Below are positions 8,435 to 17,888 of a stretch of 64,000 nucleotides of DNA, piece by piece. This DNA is from Bacteroidota bacterium (GTDB lineage Bacteria; Bacteroidota; Bacteroidia; Bacteroidales; Dysgonomonadaceae). The stretch is from assembly GCA_023388315.1 (NCBI GenBank), contig JAEWGM010000030.1, forward strand, positions 7,031 through 71,030, written 5' to 3'. The notes below the pieces were generated by a model, which searched no databases, was not told the DNA's origin, and was given only the letters and a program-made list of their open reading frames with translations. How positions within the stretch are numbered: the stretch's first letter is position 1; every line of letters starts with the position of its first letter. Made by a program: the position numbers and the translations under genes.

Positions 8435-10993
8435 CTAATACGTTTCCCTCACATGCTTCACCGTAACCGGTGTTCTTGCTGCGGCTTTGAGTTCGGGCGA
8501 GGTGATTTCAATCACTTTTTTCACTCCCGGCAACAAGTTCACGAAATTATCGGTAAACTTGGCGCCCATTATCGGGATTTCCACAAAAACGTCTTTTGCC
8601 AATTTCTCGCTCGTGAGTGTAACGGTGTATTTGCCGTTTGCATATTTCACCGATGTGTTTACCGTGGTTTCCGGCAAGTTCAGTTTATTGGGCCAATAAA
8701 AGAAATAATCTTTCGTGGAAATTGTTTTTCCTTTGCTGTCCGTCAGCCAAGCGCGAATCATGGTGTTTGCCTTGTCTGCTTCGGAAACCATTTCCGAAAC
8801 GTTGAAGGTTTTCACGATGTTGCTGGCGTTGGCTTCGGCCTGTACTTTTTCTTTGAACTCCTTTACCACGCCTTTGTTGAAATCGACTACCTGAACTGTG
8901 AGTTGCAAGTTATTTACATTGTGCAAATAATCGGACATGGTGTAGTAATTCAGTTGATTATCAGTGAATTTTACACCCAACGCGAGTGGCGCGAAAACAT
9001 TGCGCATGCGGTAATGCTGCGCTTTCCAGTTGTCGTAATAATCGATGCTTGCCCACGATACCACCGGCCAGCTATCGTTTATCTGCCAATAGAGCGCGCC
9101 CATGCAATAGGGGCGCCCGCGGCGCATGGCTTCTACCGATTCTTCCATGCCGTTGCCTTGCATCACCAGCCCGATATAAACAAAATCTTCAAAATTTTTC
9201 GGTTCGTGATAATACATATCCATATATTTTTTGATGAGCGAATTGCCCGTAGAGGCTTTTTGGTGCACTTTCATCACTTCGCTTTCCAGACTCCATTGGT
9301 CTTCGGGCGCGAAGGAGCGAATGGTTTTCATTTCGGGGAACGATTGAAACCCAAATTCGCTGGCAAAACGAGGCAAGCGGTCGGCCATGGCTTCAAACGG
9401 AAGATGCCCGTACCACAATCCCCAGTCGTGCACGTCGCTGTAAGCAAAAGTTTCGGGTTTTCCCCAATTGGGAATGTAAGGCGAACCGTGAATGTAGCTG
9501 CGTGTGCCATCGAATTCGTTTACCAACGAGGGAATCAGTTCGCGGAAGGTTTTGTCGTATCCCTCAAACCAGGCCTGCATTACTTCCGGCGGATATTGTT
9601 TGTCCCAGCCCCAAAATTTCAGGCCTTCTTCCACTTCGTTATTCCCGCACCAAAATGCGAGCGACGCGTGATTGCGCAAGCGCTTGATGTTGTAGATAGC
9701 TTCCGTTTTCACATTTTCCAAGAAATTGTCGTCGGACGGGTAAGGCACACAGCCGAAAATAAAATCTTGCCACACCACGATGCCTCGTTCATCGGCCAAG
9801 CGATAAAATTCTTCGCTTTCATAAATGCCGCCACCCCACACGCGAACGAAGTTCATATTGGACGCTTGCAAATTATCGAAAAATCGCTCGTAATAGGCTT
9901 TGTCTTGTTGCGTGGTTAAAATTTCGCCGGGGATATAATTGGCGCCTTTGGCGAATAACGGAATGCCGTTCACTTCAAAATAGAATGATTGCCCGTGCTC
10001 GTCCGGTTCTTGAACCAACCGAACGGAACGTAAACCAATCCTTTCCTTTTTTTGAGCAATCCGTTGTTTATTAGCTGATATTGTCACCAAAAAATCATAC
10101 AAATGCTGCTCTCCCCAATGAACGGGCATCCATCTTTTGGGATTTGCAATTTCTAAAGGAATGGAAACTTTGTTTTTTCCGGGCTGTAGCATTACCTCTT
10201 TTGAAACCGATTTTTTCGCTTCGCCTTTTATGCTGTATTCAATTTGAACGGTTGCCGTAACGGGTTCATAAGAAACAGAAAAAACTTCCACTTCGTTCTC
10301 AATTTTAGCCGACTGCTCTGTAACCGATATTTGTTTCACATAAAAATCATCGATGCGCGCCGTGTTGTAAAACGTGAGCGAAACCGGTTTCCAAATGCCC
10401 ATTTGCACAATACGGATACCCCAATCCCAACCGAAATGATAGGGCGCTTTGCGGTTGTAAACACTCAGTTTTTCTTCGCGATGGTCGTTTCCCGCGGGAT
10501 AATCGTAACCGGCGGACAAGCGGGCGGGCATCATCGATTGAATGGGCGAATAGAAACGGATATGCAAGTTGTTTTCGCCTTCCTTCAATTGGTTTTTTAC
10601 CGAAATTTTGTGTCCCACAAACATATTTTCCGAACGTAGTATGCGCGAACCGTTTAAAAAGACATCGGCTTGCGTGTCTAAGCCTTCAAAAAAGAGGATG
10701 GCGTCGTCGTGAGCAAGTTGCGCGGCAGTTACGGTAAATGTTTTTTTAAAATCCCAGTCTTGGTCTTCCACCCATTGCACCAGTTTTTCGTTGGTTCCGT
10801 AAAACGGGTCGGGCAATACGTTGTGTCGGATTAAATCGCGTTGTACAGACCCCGGAACCTCCGCGTCGTACCACGTATCTTTACCGGTTTGCGAAAATTG
10901 CCAACCGCTGTTTAACGAAATGGTTTCTCCGTTGTTTTGCGCGAACGCCAAAAACGGCAACAGCAAAAACGCCAAAAATGATAGCTTTCTCAT
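8435..10993 (-). CDS. Exported beta-mannosidase, glycoside hydrolase family 2
   Basis: 852 residues with a signal peptide (LSFLAFLLLPFLAFAQ). The GH2 order is visible: sugar-binding jelly roll at about 20-190, immunoglobulin-like domain, then the TIM barrel from about residue 330. In the barrel, FVRVWGGGIYE and WCGNNEVEEGL carry the acid/base Glu, and RFASEFGFQSFPE carries the nucleophile Glu. The C-terminal part is beta-rich. Closest in layout to mannosylglycoprotein beta-mannosidases, so it likely trims beta-mannose from N-glycan cores or mannans in the periplasm. It is followed on the same strand by no glycan-uptake genes. Confidence 0.93.
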   Translation of the reverse strand: MRKLSFLAFLLLPFLAFAQNNGETISLNSGWQFSQTGKDTWYDAEVPGSVQRDLIRHNVLPDPFYGTNEKLVQWVEDQDWDFKKTFTVTAAQLAHDDAILFFEGLDTQADVFLNGSRILRSENMFVGHKISVKNQLKEGENNLHIRFYSPIQSMMPARLSAGYDYPAGNDHREEKLSVYNRKAPYHFGWDWGIRIVQMGIWKPVSLTFYNTARIDDFYVKQISVTEQSAKIENEVEVFSVSYEPVTATVQIEYSIKGEAKKSVSKEVMLQPGKNKVSIPLEIANPKRWMPVHWGEQHLYDFLVTISANKQRIAQKKERIGLRSVRLVQEPDEHGQSFYFEVNGIPLFAKGANYIPGEILTTQQDKAYYERFFDNLQASNMNFVRVWGGGIYESEEFYRLADERGIVVWQDFIFGCVPYPSDDNFLENVKTEAIYNIKRLRNHASLAFWCGNNEVEEGLKFWGWDKQYPPEVMQAWFEGYDKTFRELIPSLVNEFDGTRSYIHGSPYIPNWGKPETFAYSDVHDWGLWYGHLPFEAMADRLPRFASEFGFQSFPEMKTIRSFAPEDQWSLESEVMKVHQKASTGNSLIKKYMDMYYHEPKNFEDFVYIGLVMQGNGMEESVEAMRRGRPYCMGALYWQINDSWPVVSWASIDYYDNWKAQHYRMRNVFAPLALGVKFTDNQLNYYTMSDYLHNVNNLQLTVQVVDFNKGVVKEFKEKVQAEANASNIVKTFNVSEMVSEADKANTMIRAWLTDSKGKTISTKDYFFYWPNKLNLPETTVNTSVKYANGKYTVTLTSEKLAKDVFVEIPIMGAKFTDNFVNLLPGVKKVIEITSPELKAAARTPVTVKHVRETY

Positions 10994-11001
10994 TGATGAT
11001 T

Positions 11002-11751
11002 TTATTTTGATTTTAATTGAATATTCCTGAATTCTACTTTCATAGGTGGCCCCATATGAAGTTGAAGGCCAATTAATCCGTTGTTTTTTCTGTACAGTGG
11101 GTCGTTATCGAGTACTTCGCTCATTAAAACGCCGTTCACAAAATGTTTCATCGTGTGGCCATCCACTATAAGGTGGCACGCGTTCCACGAGTTTGATTGG
11201 ATGTGGCTTTTTAATTCAGTTGCATTGCTTGTTTCCACAATTTCAGACTGTGTCCATACGTTGTTCTCCACCAAATCTGAAACCGACAGGTTGCGCAATG
11301 AGTCGGGCAGCGGATTCAACACAACCCTTTGTCCTTGATGGGCGATGATGGCGCGGCCGCGCTCTTCGTAATTTTGCCCGGTATATACGTTTCTTCCGTC
11401 AATATCAAATTGATAGCCTTTGAGCGCGAACGGAATATCGGGAACTTCTTCGCTGCGATAATTAATACCACTGTTTCCGTCATCGCTAATGCGGTATTCC
11501 AGTTTTAGTTCAAAATTATCGGGTTGTTGGCCGTCAAGAATGAGGAACGTGTTGTGCATTAAACTGTTTTCGGGTGTGGTTTCGCCGATAAGGATATCGT
11601 CCTCAGCGCGCCAAAAATTGGTATCGCCACGCCACCCGTTAAGCGTTTTGCCATCGAAAATGGACGTGAACCCGTCATCCGATGTTTTATGCTGACAGCC
11701 TTGGGAAATAACCCAAAGAATCAATAAGGCGGAGAGATAGATTTTTTTCAT
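11002..11751 (-). CDS. DUF1080 (3-keto-disaccharide hydrolase-type) lipoprotein
   Basis: About 249 residues from the ATG at 11751. The N-terminus is a lipoprotein signal (LSALLILWVISQGC). The DUF1080 fold opens with FTSIFDGKTLNGWRG and continues with NFELKLEYRISDDGNSGINYRS, typical of the concanavalin-like beta-sandwich. Members have been tied to hydrolysis of 3-keto-glucosides, though many are untested. The longer ORF reaching 11817 is rejected: a -7 box lies inside it, and the lipobox would be misplaced. It sits directly upstream of the beta-mannosidase on the same strand, 8 bases away, suggesting one operon for glycoside breakdown. Confidence 0.85.
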   Translation of the reverse strand: MKKIYLSALLILWVISQGCQHKTSDDGFTSIFDGKTLNGWRGDTNFWRAEDDILIGETTPENSLMHNTFLILDGQQPDNFELKLEYRISDDGNSGINYRSEEVPDIPFALKGYQFDIDGRNVYTGQNYEERGRAIIAHQGQRVVLNPLPDSLRNLSVSDLVENNVWTQSEIVETSNATELKSHIQSNSWNACHLIVDGHTMKHFVNGVLMSEVLDNDPLYRKNNGLIGLQLHMGPPMKVEFRNIQLKSK

Positions 11752-11766
11752 CAAAATTTTTATTTG

Positions 11767-11774
11767 CAAATTTA
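11767..11774 (-). promoter_or_regulatory. -7 box upstream of DUF1080 lipoprotein
   Basis: TAAATTTG on the minus strand matches TAnnTTTG and lies 16 bases ahead of the chosen ATG at 11751, which supports that start. Confidence 0.45.
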
Positions 11775-11858
11775 GTAAATAAACAGCAACTAATGCCATA
11801 CAGGCGGTGTTATTCAACGCCTTTTTGAGGAAGCATTTTTACTGTCGATGAAAAATCG

Positions 11859-11866
11859 TACTTTTG
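11859..11866 (+). promoter_or_regulatory. -7 box upstream of PH-domain pair
   Basis: TACTTTTG matches TAnnTTTG. It lies downstream of an in-frame ATG at 11848, so the true start of the first PH-domain gene is more likely 11893. Confidence 0.5.
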
Positions 11867-11892
11867 TGGTTTACTCTTTTGAATTCATTGCT

Positions 11893-12411
11893 ATGGCATT
11901 TTCCAATCAACAATTAGACCTGACACAACTTCCCAAAACAGAAGAAATTGCATATATTCCGGTCGAGAAAAAATACGTAAACGTCCTCTATATCAAATAC
12001 ATTGTTTTATGTGGAATTCCACTTGTGGCCTCTTTTGTAGCAAGCTTTTTGATGAAAGATTATAGACTGGAATTGTTGTGTGTGGGCATTTTCTTTTTCA
12101 TATTGCTGATTGCTATGATGTTGCTTACCCGAAAAATATACGTGTTTAGAGGATACGCGCTAAGAGAAAACGATGTGTGTTCGCGCAAAGGCATAATTTT
12201 TAATAAATACACTTCGGTGCCGTTCCGCCGCATTCAGCACATTTCGGTGGAACAGGGGTTATTTTCTAGATGGTTTGGATTGGCAGCGCTTAACGTGTAC
12301 TCCGCCGCAGGAACCAAGAACGATTTTGTAATTAACGGAATCACCAAACAACGTGCCGACGAAATGAAACATTTCATCCTTGAAACAATAAAAGACGATG
12401 AAACCAATTGA
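11893..12411 (+). CDS. Bacterial PH-domain (bPH2) membrane protein, YdbS-like
   Basis: About 172 residues with two hydrophobic segments near the N-terminus (IVLCGIPLVASFVASFL and LLCVGIFFFILLIAMMLL) followed by a bacterial pleckstrin-homology-like domain. The domain has the phrase YTSVPFRRIQHISVEQGLFSRWFGLAALNVYSAAG, the hallmark of the DUF304/bPH2 family. YdbS/YdbT pairs are membrane proteins of unclear role. The following gene starts inside the last codons of this one, so they are translationally coupled and likely form a complex. Confidence 0.8.
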   Translation: MAFSNQQLDLTQLPKTEEIAYIPVEKKYVNVLYIKYIVLCGIPLVASFVASFLMKDYRLELLCVGIFFFILLIAMMLLTRKIYVFRGYALRENDVCSRKGIIFNKYTSVPFRRIQHISVEQGLFSRWFGLAALNVYSAAGTKNDFVINGITKQRADEMKHFILETIKDDETN

Positions 12412-13873
12412 TTTCACAGTTGAAAACAGGCTTCCCTTGCCCGCTGTATTTTTTCTGATCATCGTGAGCATACGAAAAATCATTAAAGGGTTTTGGGCTA
12501 TTGGAGTGGTTTTTTTGGCGCAGGAATGGCGAAATCAATTGGGGTTCATCATAAAAATAGGGTTGGCACTTTTGTTGGTAGTTTTTATCGCCATCATCAG
12601 AGGAGTGTTGTTGTATGTGAGTTTCAACTACGTAGTGAAAAACGGGGAGCTTATCGTAAAAAAAGGCGTGCTCAACAAAACGGTGCTTACCATTCCGTTG
12701 CAACGCATTCAAAACATTAGCATTACGCAAGGATTTTGGCAGCAACTGCTTCATATTACTACGCTTAGCGTGGATACTGCCGGCAGTGGCGAAAAGGAAA
12801 TGGAAATTTATCTTGACACGGAAACTTCCAACGCGTTGAAAAATTTTCTGAAAAAATCGCGCGCCGCGGTAATGGATAACGATTCATCATTTACCGAACT
12901 CGAAGTACCAATAACGGAAGAAACAGAGCAACAAAAATACGTTTATTCAGCCACGCAACTCGCTGTGGCGGCTATTAGCCGAAACCACATCAAAGGGTTG
13001 GGCATTTTCATCGCGGTGGTGTATGCTTTTATTTCGCAATTGGGCGAAATGGTGATGCAAAGAATTTTGGACACCGTGGAACCTGTGATGCTCGCCAACC
13101 ATTCGGTCCAGTACTGGATTTTTGTTGTTTTTTCGGTGTTTTTCCTGAGTGTGGTAGTTAATTTTGTGCATATCTGCCTCAAATACTACGATTTAACAAT
13201 CGTCCTTTACAATGACAGAATAAAATACAGCGGCGGATTGATAAAGAAAATGGAGAAAATTATCAATCTCGACAAAATTCAAATCATTCGTGAAACCACC
13301 AATCTGTTGGAAAAAATGTTGAATGTTTCATCGATGCGGTTATTGCAATTTCTCACTTTCGGTAAAGAAGCAAAAAGCGAAGTAATCTTTAACATTCCCG
13401 GTTTCCTTCACAGTAAAGAACTTACACAGAAAATTTATCCCGGCTTTGCCGAAGAAGAATTTTCCCATTATTACCCGCAAAAAAATTACTTATACAGAAA
13501 CGTTAATTTTTATGCGTTGTATCCCGCATTAGCCATTGGTTTAACCGCTTTTATTGATCTTAATATGCTTTGGGTGACTTTGTTGTGGTTGATTATCGGT
13601 TCGGTTTGCGCCTATTTTCGGTTCAAAAAAAGCAACGCGAAAATAGGAGACGAATATATCGTAGTTTCATCGGGAATGTTGGGCGATATCACCAACACCA
13701 TAAAAATAAAAAACATTCAGGCCGTTACCTTAAAACAATCCATTTTTCAAAAACGACGAAAAACCGCTTCAATCATCATCGCCACCCGATGGGACCACTT
13801 AACCATTCCTTTTGTGAAAGAAACCGCCGCCAAAGACATTTGTGATTATTTGTTGTACAAAATTGAAGCTTGA
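12398..13873 (+). CDS. Bacterial PH-domain (bPH2) membrane protein, YdbT-like
   Basis: 491 residues with several hydrophobic segments and repeated bPH2 domains. The first carries ILTIPLQRIQNISITQGFWQQLLHITTLSVDTAGSG-like features (about residues 100-140); a second lies near 285-330 and a third near 430-470 (IKNIQAVTLKQSIFQKRR). This is the larger partner of the YdbS/YdbT pair. The 14-base overlap with the preceding gene implies translational coupling. Function is unestablished; envelope or antimicrobial-related roles have been proposed for Bacillus homologues. Confidence 0.8.
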   Translation: MKPIDFTVENRLPLPAVFFLIIVSIRKIIKGFWAIGVVFLAQEWRNQLGFIIKIGLALLLVVFIAIIRGVLLYVSFNYVVKNGELIVKKGVLNKTVLTIPLQRIQNISITQGFWQQLLHITTLSVDTAGSGEKEMEIYLDTETSNALKNFLKKSRAAVMDNDSSFTELEVPITEETEQQKYVYSATQLAVAAISRNHIKGLGIFIAVVYAFISQLGEMVMQRILDTVEPVMLANHSVQYWIFVVFSVFFLSVVVNFVHICLKYYDLTIVLYNDRIKYSGGLIKKMEKIINLDKIQIIRETTNLLEKMLNVSSMRLLQFLTFGKEAKSEVIFNIPGFLHSKELTQKIYPGFAEEEFSHYYPQKNYLYRNVNFYALYPALAIGLTAFIDLNMLWVTLLWLIIGSVCAYFRFKKSNAKIGDEYIVVSSGMLGDITNTIKIKNIQAVTLKQSIFQKRRKTASIIIATRWDHLTIPFVKETAAKDICDYLLYKIEA

Positions 13874-13900
13874 ACTTTGTGAAAAAACAGTTGCTTTTTG

Positions 13901-13908
13901 TATATTTG
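13901..13908 (+). promoter_or_regulatory. Promoter of acyltransferase gene
   Basis: TATATTTG at 13901-13908 with a TTTG -33 element at 13876-13879, 21 bases upstream. Both halves match the Bacteroidota primary sigma factor consensus. Confidence 0.6.
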
Positions 13909-13950
13909 CCCGCTTAAAAAATCGTCCGATTAAAAGCAAATCTCACTTCT

Positions 13951-15099
13951 ATGTCAATTACAAAAACTTCTTCTTCCGCGTTTGCCGACTCAAAGCCTCA
14001 TTATCACATACTAAACGGATTGCGCGGTGTGGCAGCGCTGATGGTCATTTGGTACCACGTGTTTGAAGCCTTCGCCACCACTCCTTTCGACCAAAAGTTT
14101 AACCACGGATATTTAGCCGTGGACTTCTTTTTCATTCTCTCGGGATTCGTAATTGGGTATGCCTACGATGACCGATGGAATAAAATGGGCATAAAAGATT
14201 TCTTTAAACGGCGGTTGATTCGCCTGCATCCGATGATTATTTTGGGAACCGTATTTGGCGTTATCACCTTTCTCATTCAGGGAAGCGAGCAATGGGACGG
14301 AACCAAGGTTTCGCTTTCTATGGTGATGCTGGCCATGCTGCTGCATCTTTTTCTTATTCCCGCCACGCCTGGCAGCGGCGCCGAAGTTCGTGGAAACGGT
14401 GAGATGTTTCCGTTGAATGGCCCTTCATGGTCGTTGTTTTTTGAATATATCGGCAATATTTTTTACGCGCTTTTTTTGCGAAAATTATCCACTAAGGCGC
14501 TCGCGGCGGTGGTTACCGTATCCGGAATTGGGTTGGCGTCGTATGCCGTTTTCAATCTTTCGGGTTACGGCCATTTGGGCGTGGGCTGGTCGCTGGCCGA
14601 TAACAACCTGCTTGGTGGCTCCTTGCGGTTAATGTTTGCGTTTTCAGCCGGTTTGCTACTGTCGCGTGTGTTTAAGCCCGCCAACATTAAAGGCGCTTTT
14701 TGGATTTGCAGTTTGGCCATTATTGTGTTGCTTTCTATGCCCTACATTGGCAATGAAGAAAAGATGTGGATGAACGGTTTGTACGATGCCCTTTGCACCA
14801 TTTTGGTGTTTCCCGCGCTTGTTTTTTGGGGTGCTTCAGGAAAAATAAAAGGCGAATTTTCCGCGAAAATGTGTAAGTTTTTAGGCGATATATCGTATCC
14901 GCTTTACATTATTCATTATCCGTTTATGTACTTGTTTTACTGGTGGATATGGAAAAATGAACTGACTTTCTCGCAAACGTGGCCTATGGCGTTGCTGCTG
15001 TTCTTCGGCAATAGTTTGTTGGCTTACATCTGCTTGAAACTTTACGATGAACCTGTTCGTAAGTATTTAACAAAACGCTTCCTGTTGGTGAAAAAATAG
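13951..15099 (+). CDS. Acyltransferase family 3 membrane protein (OafA/YrhL type)
   Basis: 382 residues with about ten membrane spans. The opening HILNGLRGVAALMVIWYHVFEAF carries the catalytic Arg and His of the acyltransferase-3 family, followed by FFFILSGFVIGY and RRLIRLHPM. Such enzymes transfer acyl groups, often acetyl, to surface glycans. The ending YISYPLYIIHYPF-like segment (GDISYPLYIIHYPFMYLF) is also typical. It has its own promoter and no glycan cluster around it, so the acceptor cannot be named. Confidence 0.9.
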   Translation: MSITKTSSSAFADSKPHYHILNGLRGVAALMVIWYHVFEAFATTPFDQKFNHGYLAVDFFFILSGFVIGYAYDDRWNKMGIKDFFKRRLIRLHPMIILGTVFGVITFLIQGSEQWDGTKVSLSMVMLAMLLHLFLIPATPGSGAEVRGNGEMFPLNGPSWSLFFEYIGNIFYALFLRKLSTKALAAVVTVSGIGLASYAVFNLSGYGHLGVGWSLADNNLLGGSLRLMFAFSAGLLLSRVFKPANIKGAFWICSLAIIVLLSMPYIGNEEKMWMNGLYDALCTILVFPALVFWGASGKIKGEFSAKMCKFLGDISYPLYIIHYPFMYLFYWWIWKNELTFSQTWPMALLLFFGNSLLAYICLKLYDEPVRKYLTKRFLLVKK

Positions 15100-15164
15100 G
15101 TTGTCCGCCTCGGCAAGTTACGTTTTTCTGTTTACAAAATGACAGTTATTTTGTAAATAAAATG

Positions 15165-15172
15165 TATTTTTG
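15165..15172 (+). promoter_or_regulatory. -7 box upstream of rel
   Basis: TATTTTTG matches TAnnTTTG and ends 27 bases before the rel ATG. I do not see a -33 TTTG at the usual distance. Confidence 0.45.
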
Positions 15173-15199
15173 TGTTACTGATTAGATTTTAGGCGATAA

Positions 15200-17350
15200 A
15201 TGAACGTAACTCCCGATATAAACACACTTCACAGGCAATTGTATTTGTTTTTGCGCAAAAAATACAGTTGCGCAGAAGTAGCTGTGCTTAAGAAGTGGGC
15301 TTTGCAAAGCGATTCGATAGAGACGGACTTGAAAATCGCGGGCATTGCGGTGAACGAAATAGGATTGAACCAACCCGTGGTTTGCGCCGTTTTGTTGCAT
15401 AACCCATTGCTTCACGAGAAAATATCGCTTGAGGAGGTAAGAAAAACGTTGGGCGAAGAAGTTGCCACCATTTTGCACGGATTGCAAAAAGTGAATAGCA
15501 TAAGCGAAAAAAAATCGTCCGTAGAATCCGAAAACTACATCAAACTTTTACTCTCCATTGCCGAAGATATTCGTGTGGTTTTCATTTTATTGGCGCAACA
15601 GTTGTTGCTGATGCGCGATGCGAAAAACACCTCGCCCGAAACGCGGTTGAAATACTCTGTGGAATCCACCTATCTTTACGCGCCGCTGGCGCACAGGCTG
15701 GGTTTGTATGCCATTAAATCGGAATTGGAAGACCTTTCGCTGAAATATACCGACAGGCAAACGTATGATTATATCGCGCGTAAATTGAACGAAACCAAGC
15801 GTTCTCGCGATAAATACATCGAGGAATTTATTGAGCCGGTAAAAGAGCGGCTGCAAAATACCAACCTTACATACGATATTAAAGGACGTACCAAATCAAT
15901 TCACTCCATCAACAACAAACTCAAAAAGCAAAAAATTGAGTTTGAGAGCATTTACGATTTGTTTGCCATTCGCATTATTTTGGACTCGCCACCCGAAATG
16001 GAAAAAGCGCATTGCTGGCAGGTCTATTCCATTATTACCGATATGTATCAGCCCAACCCCAAGCGGCTCAAAGACTGGCTTTCCATCCCCAAAAGCAACG
16101 GATATGAATCGTTGCACATCACTGTAATGGGGCCGAATTCAAAATGGGTGGAAGTTCAAATTCGCACACGCCGCATGGATGAAATTGCCGAGCGTGGCCT
16201 CGCGGCCCACTGGAAATACAAAGGTGTTAAGGGAGAGTCAACGCTCGATAGTTGGCTTACTTCCTTACGCGAATCGCTCGAAAACAAAGATGTGGATATC
16301 AAAGATAAATTAGGCGATTTCAAACTGAATTTATACGATGAGGAAATCTTTGTTTTTACGCCCAAAGGCGATTTGTTTAAACTACCCAAAGGTGCCACTG
16401 TTCTCGATTTTGCTTTCGCCATTCACACAAAATTGGGCTCAACGTGTGTTTCGGGAAAAGTAAACGGAAAAAATGTCCCTATCAAGCACTTGCTAAAAAG
16501 CGGCGATCAAGTGGCGGTGAACACCTCCTCGCATCAATCGCCTAAGCAAGATTGGCTGAGTTTTGTGGTAACGTCAAAAGCTCGGACAAAAATTCGGCAA
16601 CTGTTGAAAGAAGAAGCCACTAAGCAGGTGGATATTGCCAAAGAAATGTTGTCGCGACGGATGAAAAACCGCAAAATAGAATTTGACGATCCGTTGCTCA
16701 TGCAGCTCATAAAAAAGTTAAAATACAAGACCGTTACCGATTTTTATGCCGATATTGCCAATGAAAAATTAGATGTAAATTGGGTAATTGACCGCTATTT
16801 GGAGTTGGGTAATAAAGAGGTGGAGCACAGGGATATGTACGTTGCGACGAGTGCCGATAGTTTTGTGTTGAAAGACCCTTCGCAAGAATTTCATAGTTCA
16901 GACGAACTCATTATCGATCAAAACCTCACCGGTGTGGATTACAGGTTGGCAAAATGCTGCAACCCCATTTTTGGCGATGAAATCTTTGGATTTGTCTCGT
17001 CGCAAGGAATAAAAATTCACAGAATAAATTGTCCCAACGCGCACGATTTGTTTTCCCGTTACGGATATCGTGTACTCAAAGCTCGCTGGTCGGGGAAAGC
17101 GTCGGAAGTAGGTAGTTACACTTCCGTGTTGCGCATCATTGGCAACGACCAGTTGAATATTGTGGCCAACCTCATGTCCATTATTTCAAAAGAAAACGGC
17201 GTTCAAATGCGCTCCATTTCCATTGATTCAAACGATGGGCTGTTTCAAGGAAACATAGCCGTGATGCTGGCCAACACATCCATGTTGGAGCAACTGATAA
17301 AAAAACTGAAAGCGGTAAAAGGGGTTAAATCGGTAACCAGGTTAAATTAA
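15200..17350 (+). CDS. RelA/SpoT family (p)ppGpp synthetase with degenerate hydrolase domain
   Basis: 716 residues: pseudo-HD domain (about 20-170), synthetase domain (about 220-350), TGS (about 385-445), a helical/zinc-finger-like region with CCNPIFGDEIFGF, and ACT (about 640-716). The synthetase keeps GRTKSIHSINNKLKK, NGYESLHITV and EVQIRT, so it should make (p)ppGpp. The hydrolase motifs are not canonical: the HD pair reads LLHN at residues 65-68, with HE in place of the usual ED, and the second motif reads LLAQQLLLMRD instead of KLADRLHNMR. It is therefore probably synthetase-only, RelA-like. Convergent with folK, overlapping by four bases. Confidence 0.93.
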   Translation: MNVTPDINTLHRQLYLFLRKKYSCAEVAVLKKWALQSDSIETDLKIAGIAVNEIGLNQPVVCAVLLHNPLLHEKISLEEVRKTLGEEVATILHGLQKVNSISEKKSSVESENYIKLLLSIAEDIRVVFILLAQQLLLMRDAKNTSPETRLKYSVESTYLYAPLAHRLGLYAIKSELEDLSLKYTDRQTYDYIARKLNETKRSRDKYIEEFIEPVKERLQNTNLTYDIKGRTKSIHSINNKLKKQKIEFESIYDLFAIRIILDSPPEMEKAHCWQVYSIITDMYQPNPKRLKDWLSIPKSNGYESLHITVMGPNSKWVEVQIRTRRMDEIAERGLAAHWKYKGVKGESTLDSWLTSLRESLENKDVDIKDKLGDFKLNLYDEEIFVFTPKGDLFKLPKGATVLDFAFAIHTKLGSTCVSGKVNGKNVPIKHLLKSGDQVAVNTSSHQSPKQDWLSFVVTSKARTKIRQLLKEEATKQVDIAKEMLSRRMKNRKIEFDDPLLMQLIKKLKYKTVTDFYADIANEKLDVNWVIDRYLELGNKEVEHRDMYVATSADSFVLKDPSQEFHSSDELIIDQNLTGVDYRLAKCCNPIFGDEIFGFVSSQGIKIHRINCPNAHDLFSRYGYRVLKARWSGKASEVGSYTSVLRIIGNDQLNIVANLMSIISKENGVQMRSISIDSNDGLFQGNIAVMLANTSMLEQLIKKLKAVKGVKSVTRLN

Positions 17351-17712
17351 AGAGCCTGTAGCAAATGCTGAACGTAATCGCGTTCAAAATCCTGAGGGCG
17401 AAGCACTTCATCGCCATATTTAATCAAATCAATATCAATAATCACTTTGCCCAACGCTTTATCTTTAGGCGACCTTCCCATAGCATGTTCCACCAGTTTT
17501 AGCTTGCTAATGATTTCTTCGGGCGAAAGTTCCGATTGAAATACGCCTAAAATATTCCGAAACGGGAACAGGTATTTCTCGTCATAAGGTTCAGACATCA
17601 CCGATTCTGTGAATGAAATGTCGGGAAAACAATGCGTCAGCATCCGGCGTGCTTTGTCTATATTGTTCTTTGAATATATATTTGATCCTATACTTAATAA
17701 TATGGTTTGCAT
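17347..17712 (-). CDS. folK: Folate biosynthesis pyrophosphokinase (HPPK, FolK-like), short form
   Basis: 121 residues. The start TILLSIGSNIYSKNNIDKAR matches HPPK LGLGSNLGDR. A region near residues 90-102 (GRSPKDKALGKVIIDIDLIKYG) matches the R..R.GPR.iDiDll motif, retaining the IDIDLI Asp pair that binds Mg-ATP. It would transfer pyrophosphate from ATP to 6-hydroxymethyl-dihydropterin in folate synthesis. At 121 residues it is shorter than most HPPKs (150-170), and the arginines of the last motif are partly replaced, so activity is likely but not certain. Confidence 0.75.
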   Translation of the reverse strand: MQTILLSIGSNIYSKNNIDKARRMLTHCFPDISFTESVMSEPYDEKYLFPFRNILGVFQSELSPEEIISKLKLVEHAMGRSPKDKALGKVIIDIDLIKYGDEVLRPQDFERDYVQHLLQAL

Positions 17713-17861
17713 AATAATTCCTTAAAAATCGCAATTAAAACTGCTGTTCTGTTTTCAAATTTCATTTGCTTTGGCAGATTCTGTAACAAATGGTTCACGA
17801 TATTTGTAAATGCAAATATACACATTTTTGAATAAAATGAGATATAAAAAACAAAAACGAT

Positions 17862-17869
17862 TATCTTTG
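17862..17869 (+). promoter_or_regulatory. -7 box upstream of nfeD
   Basis: TATCTTTG, exact match to TAnnTTTG, 19 bases before the nfeD ATG. Confidence 0.6.
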
Positions 17870-17888
17870 TTTCTTAAACCTGTTAAAA

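Noticed and set aside
8453..9919. Long plus-strand frame opposite the beta-mannosidase
   Set aside because: It is the antisense shadow of a clear GH2 gene, rich in His, Phe and Val as expected of such shadows.
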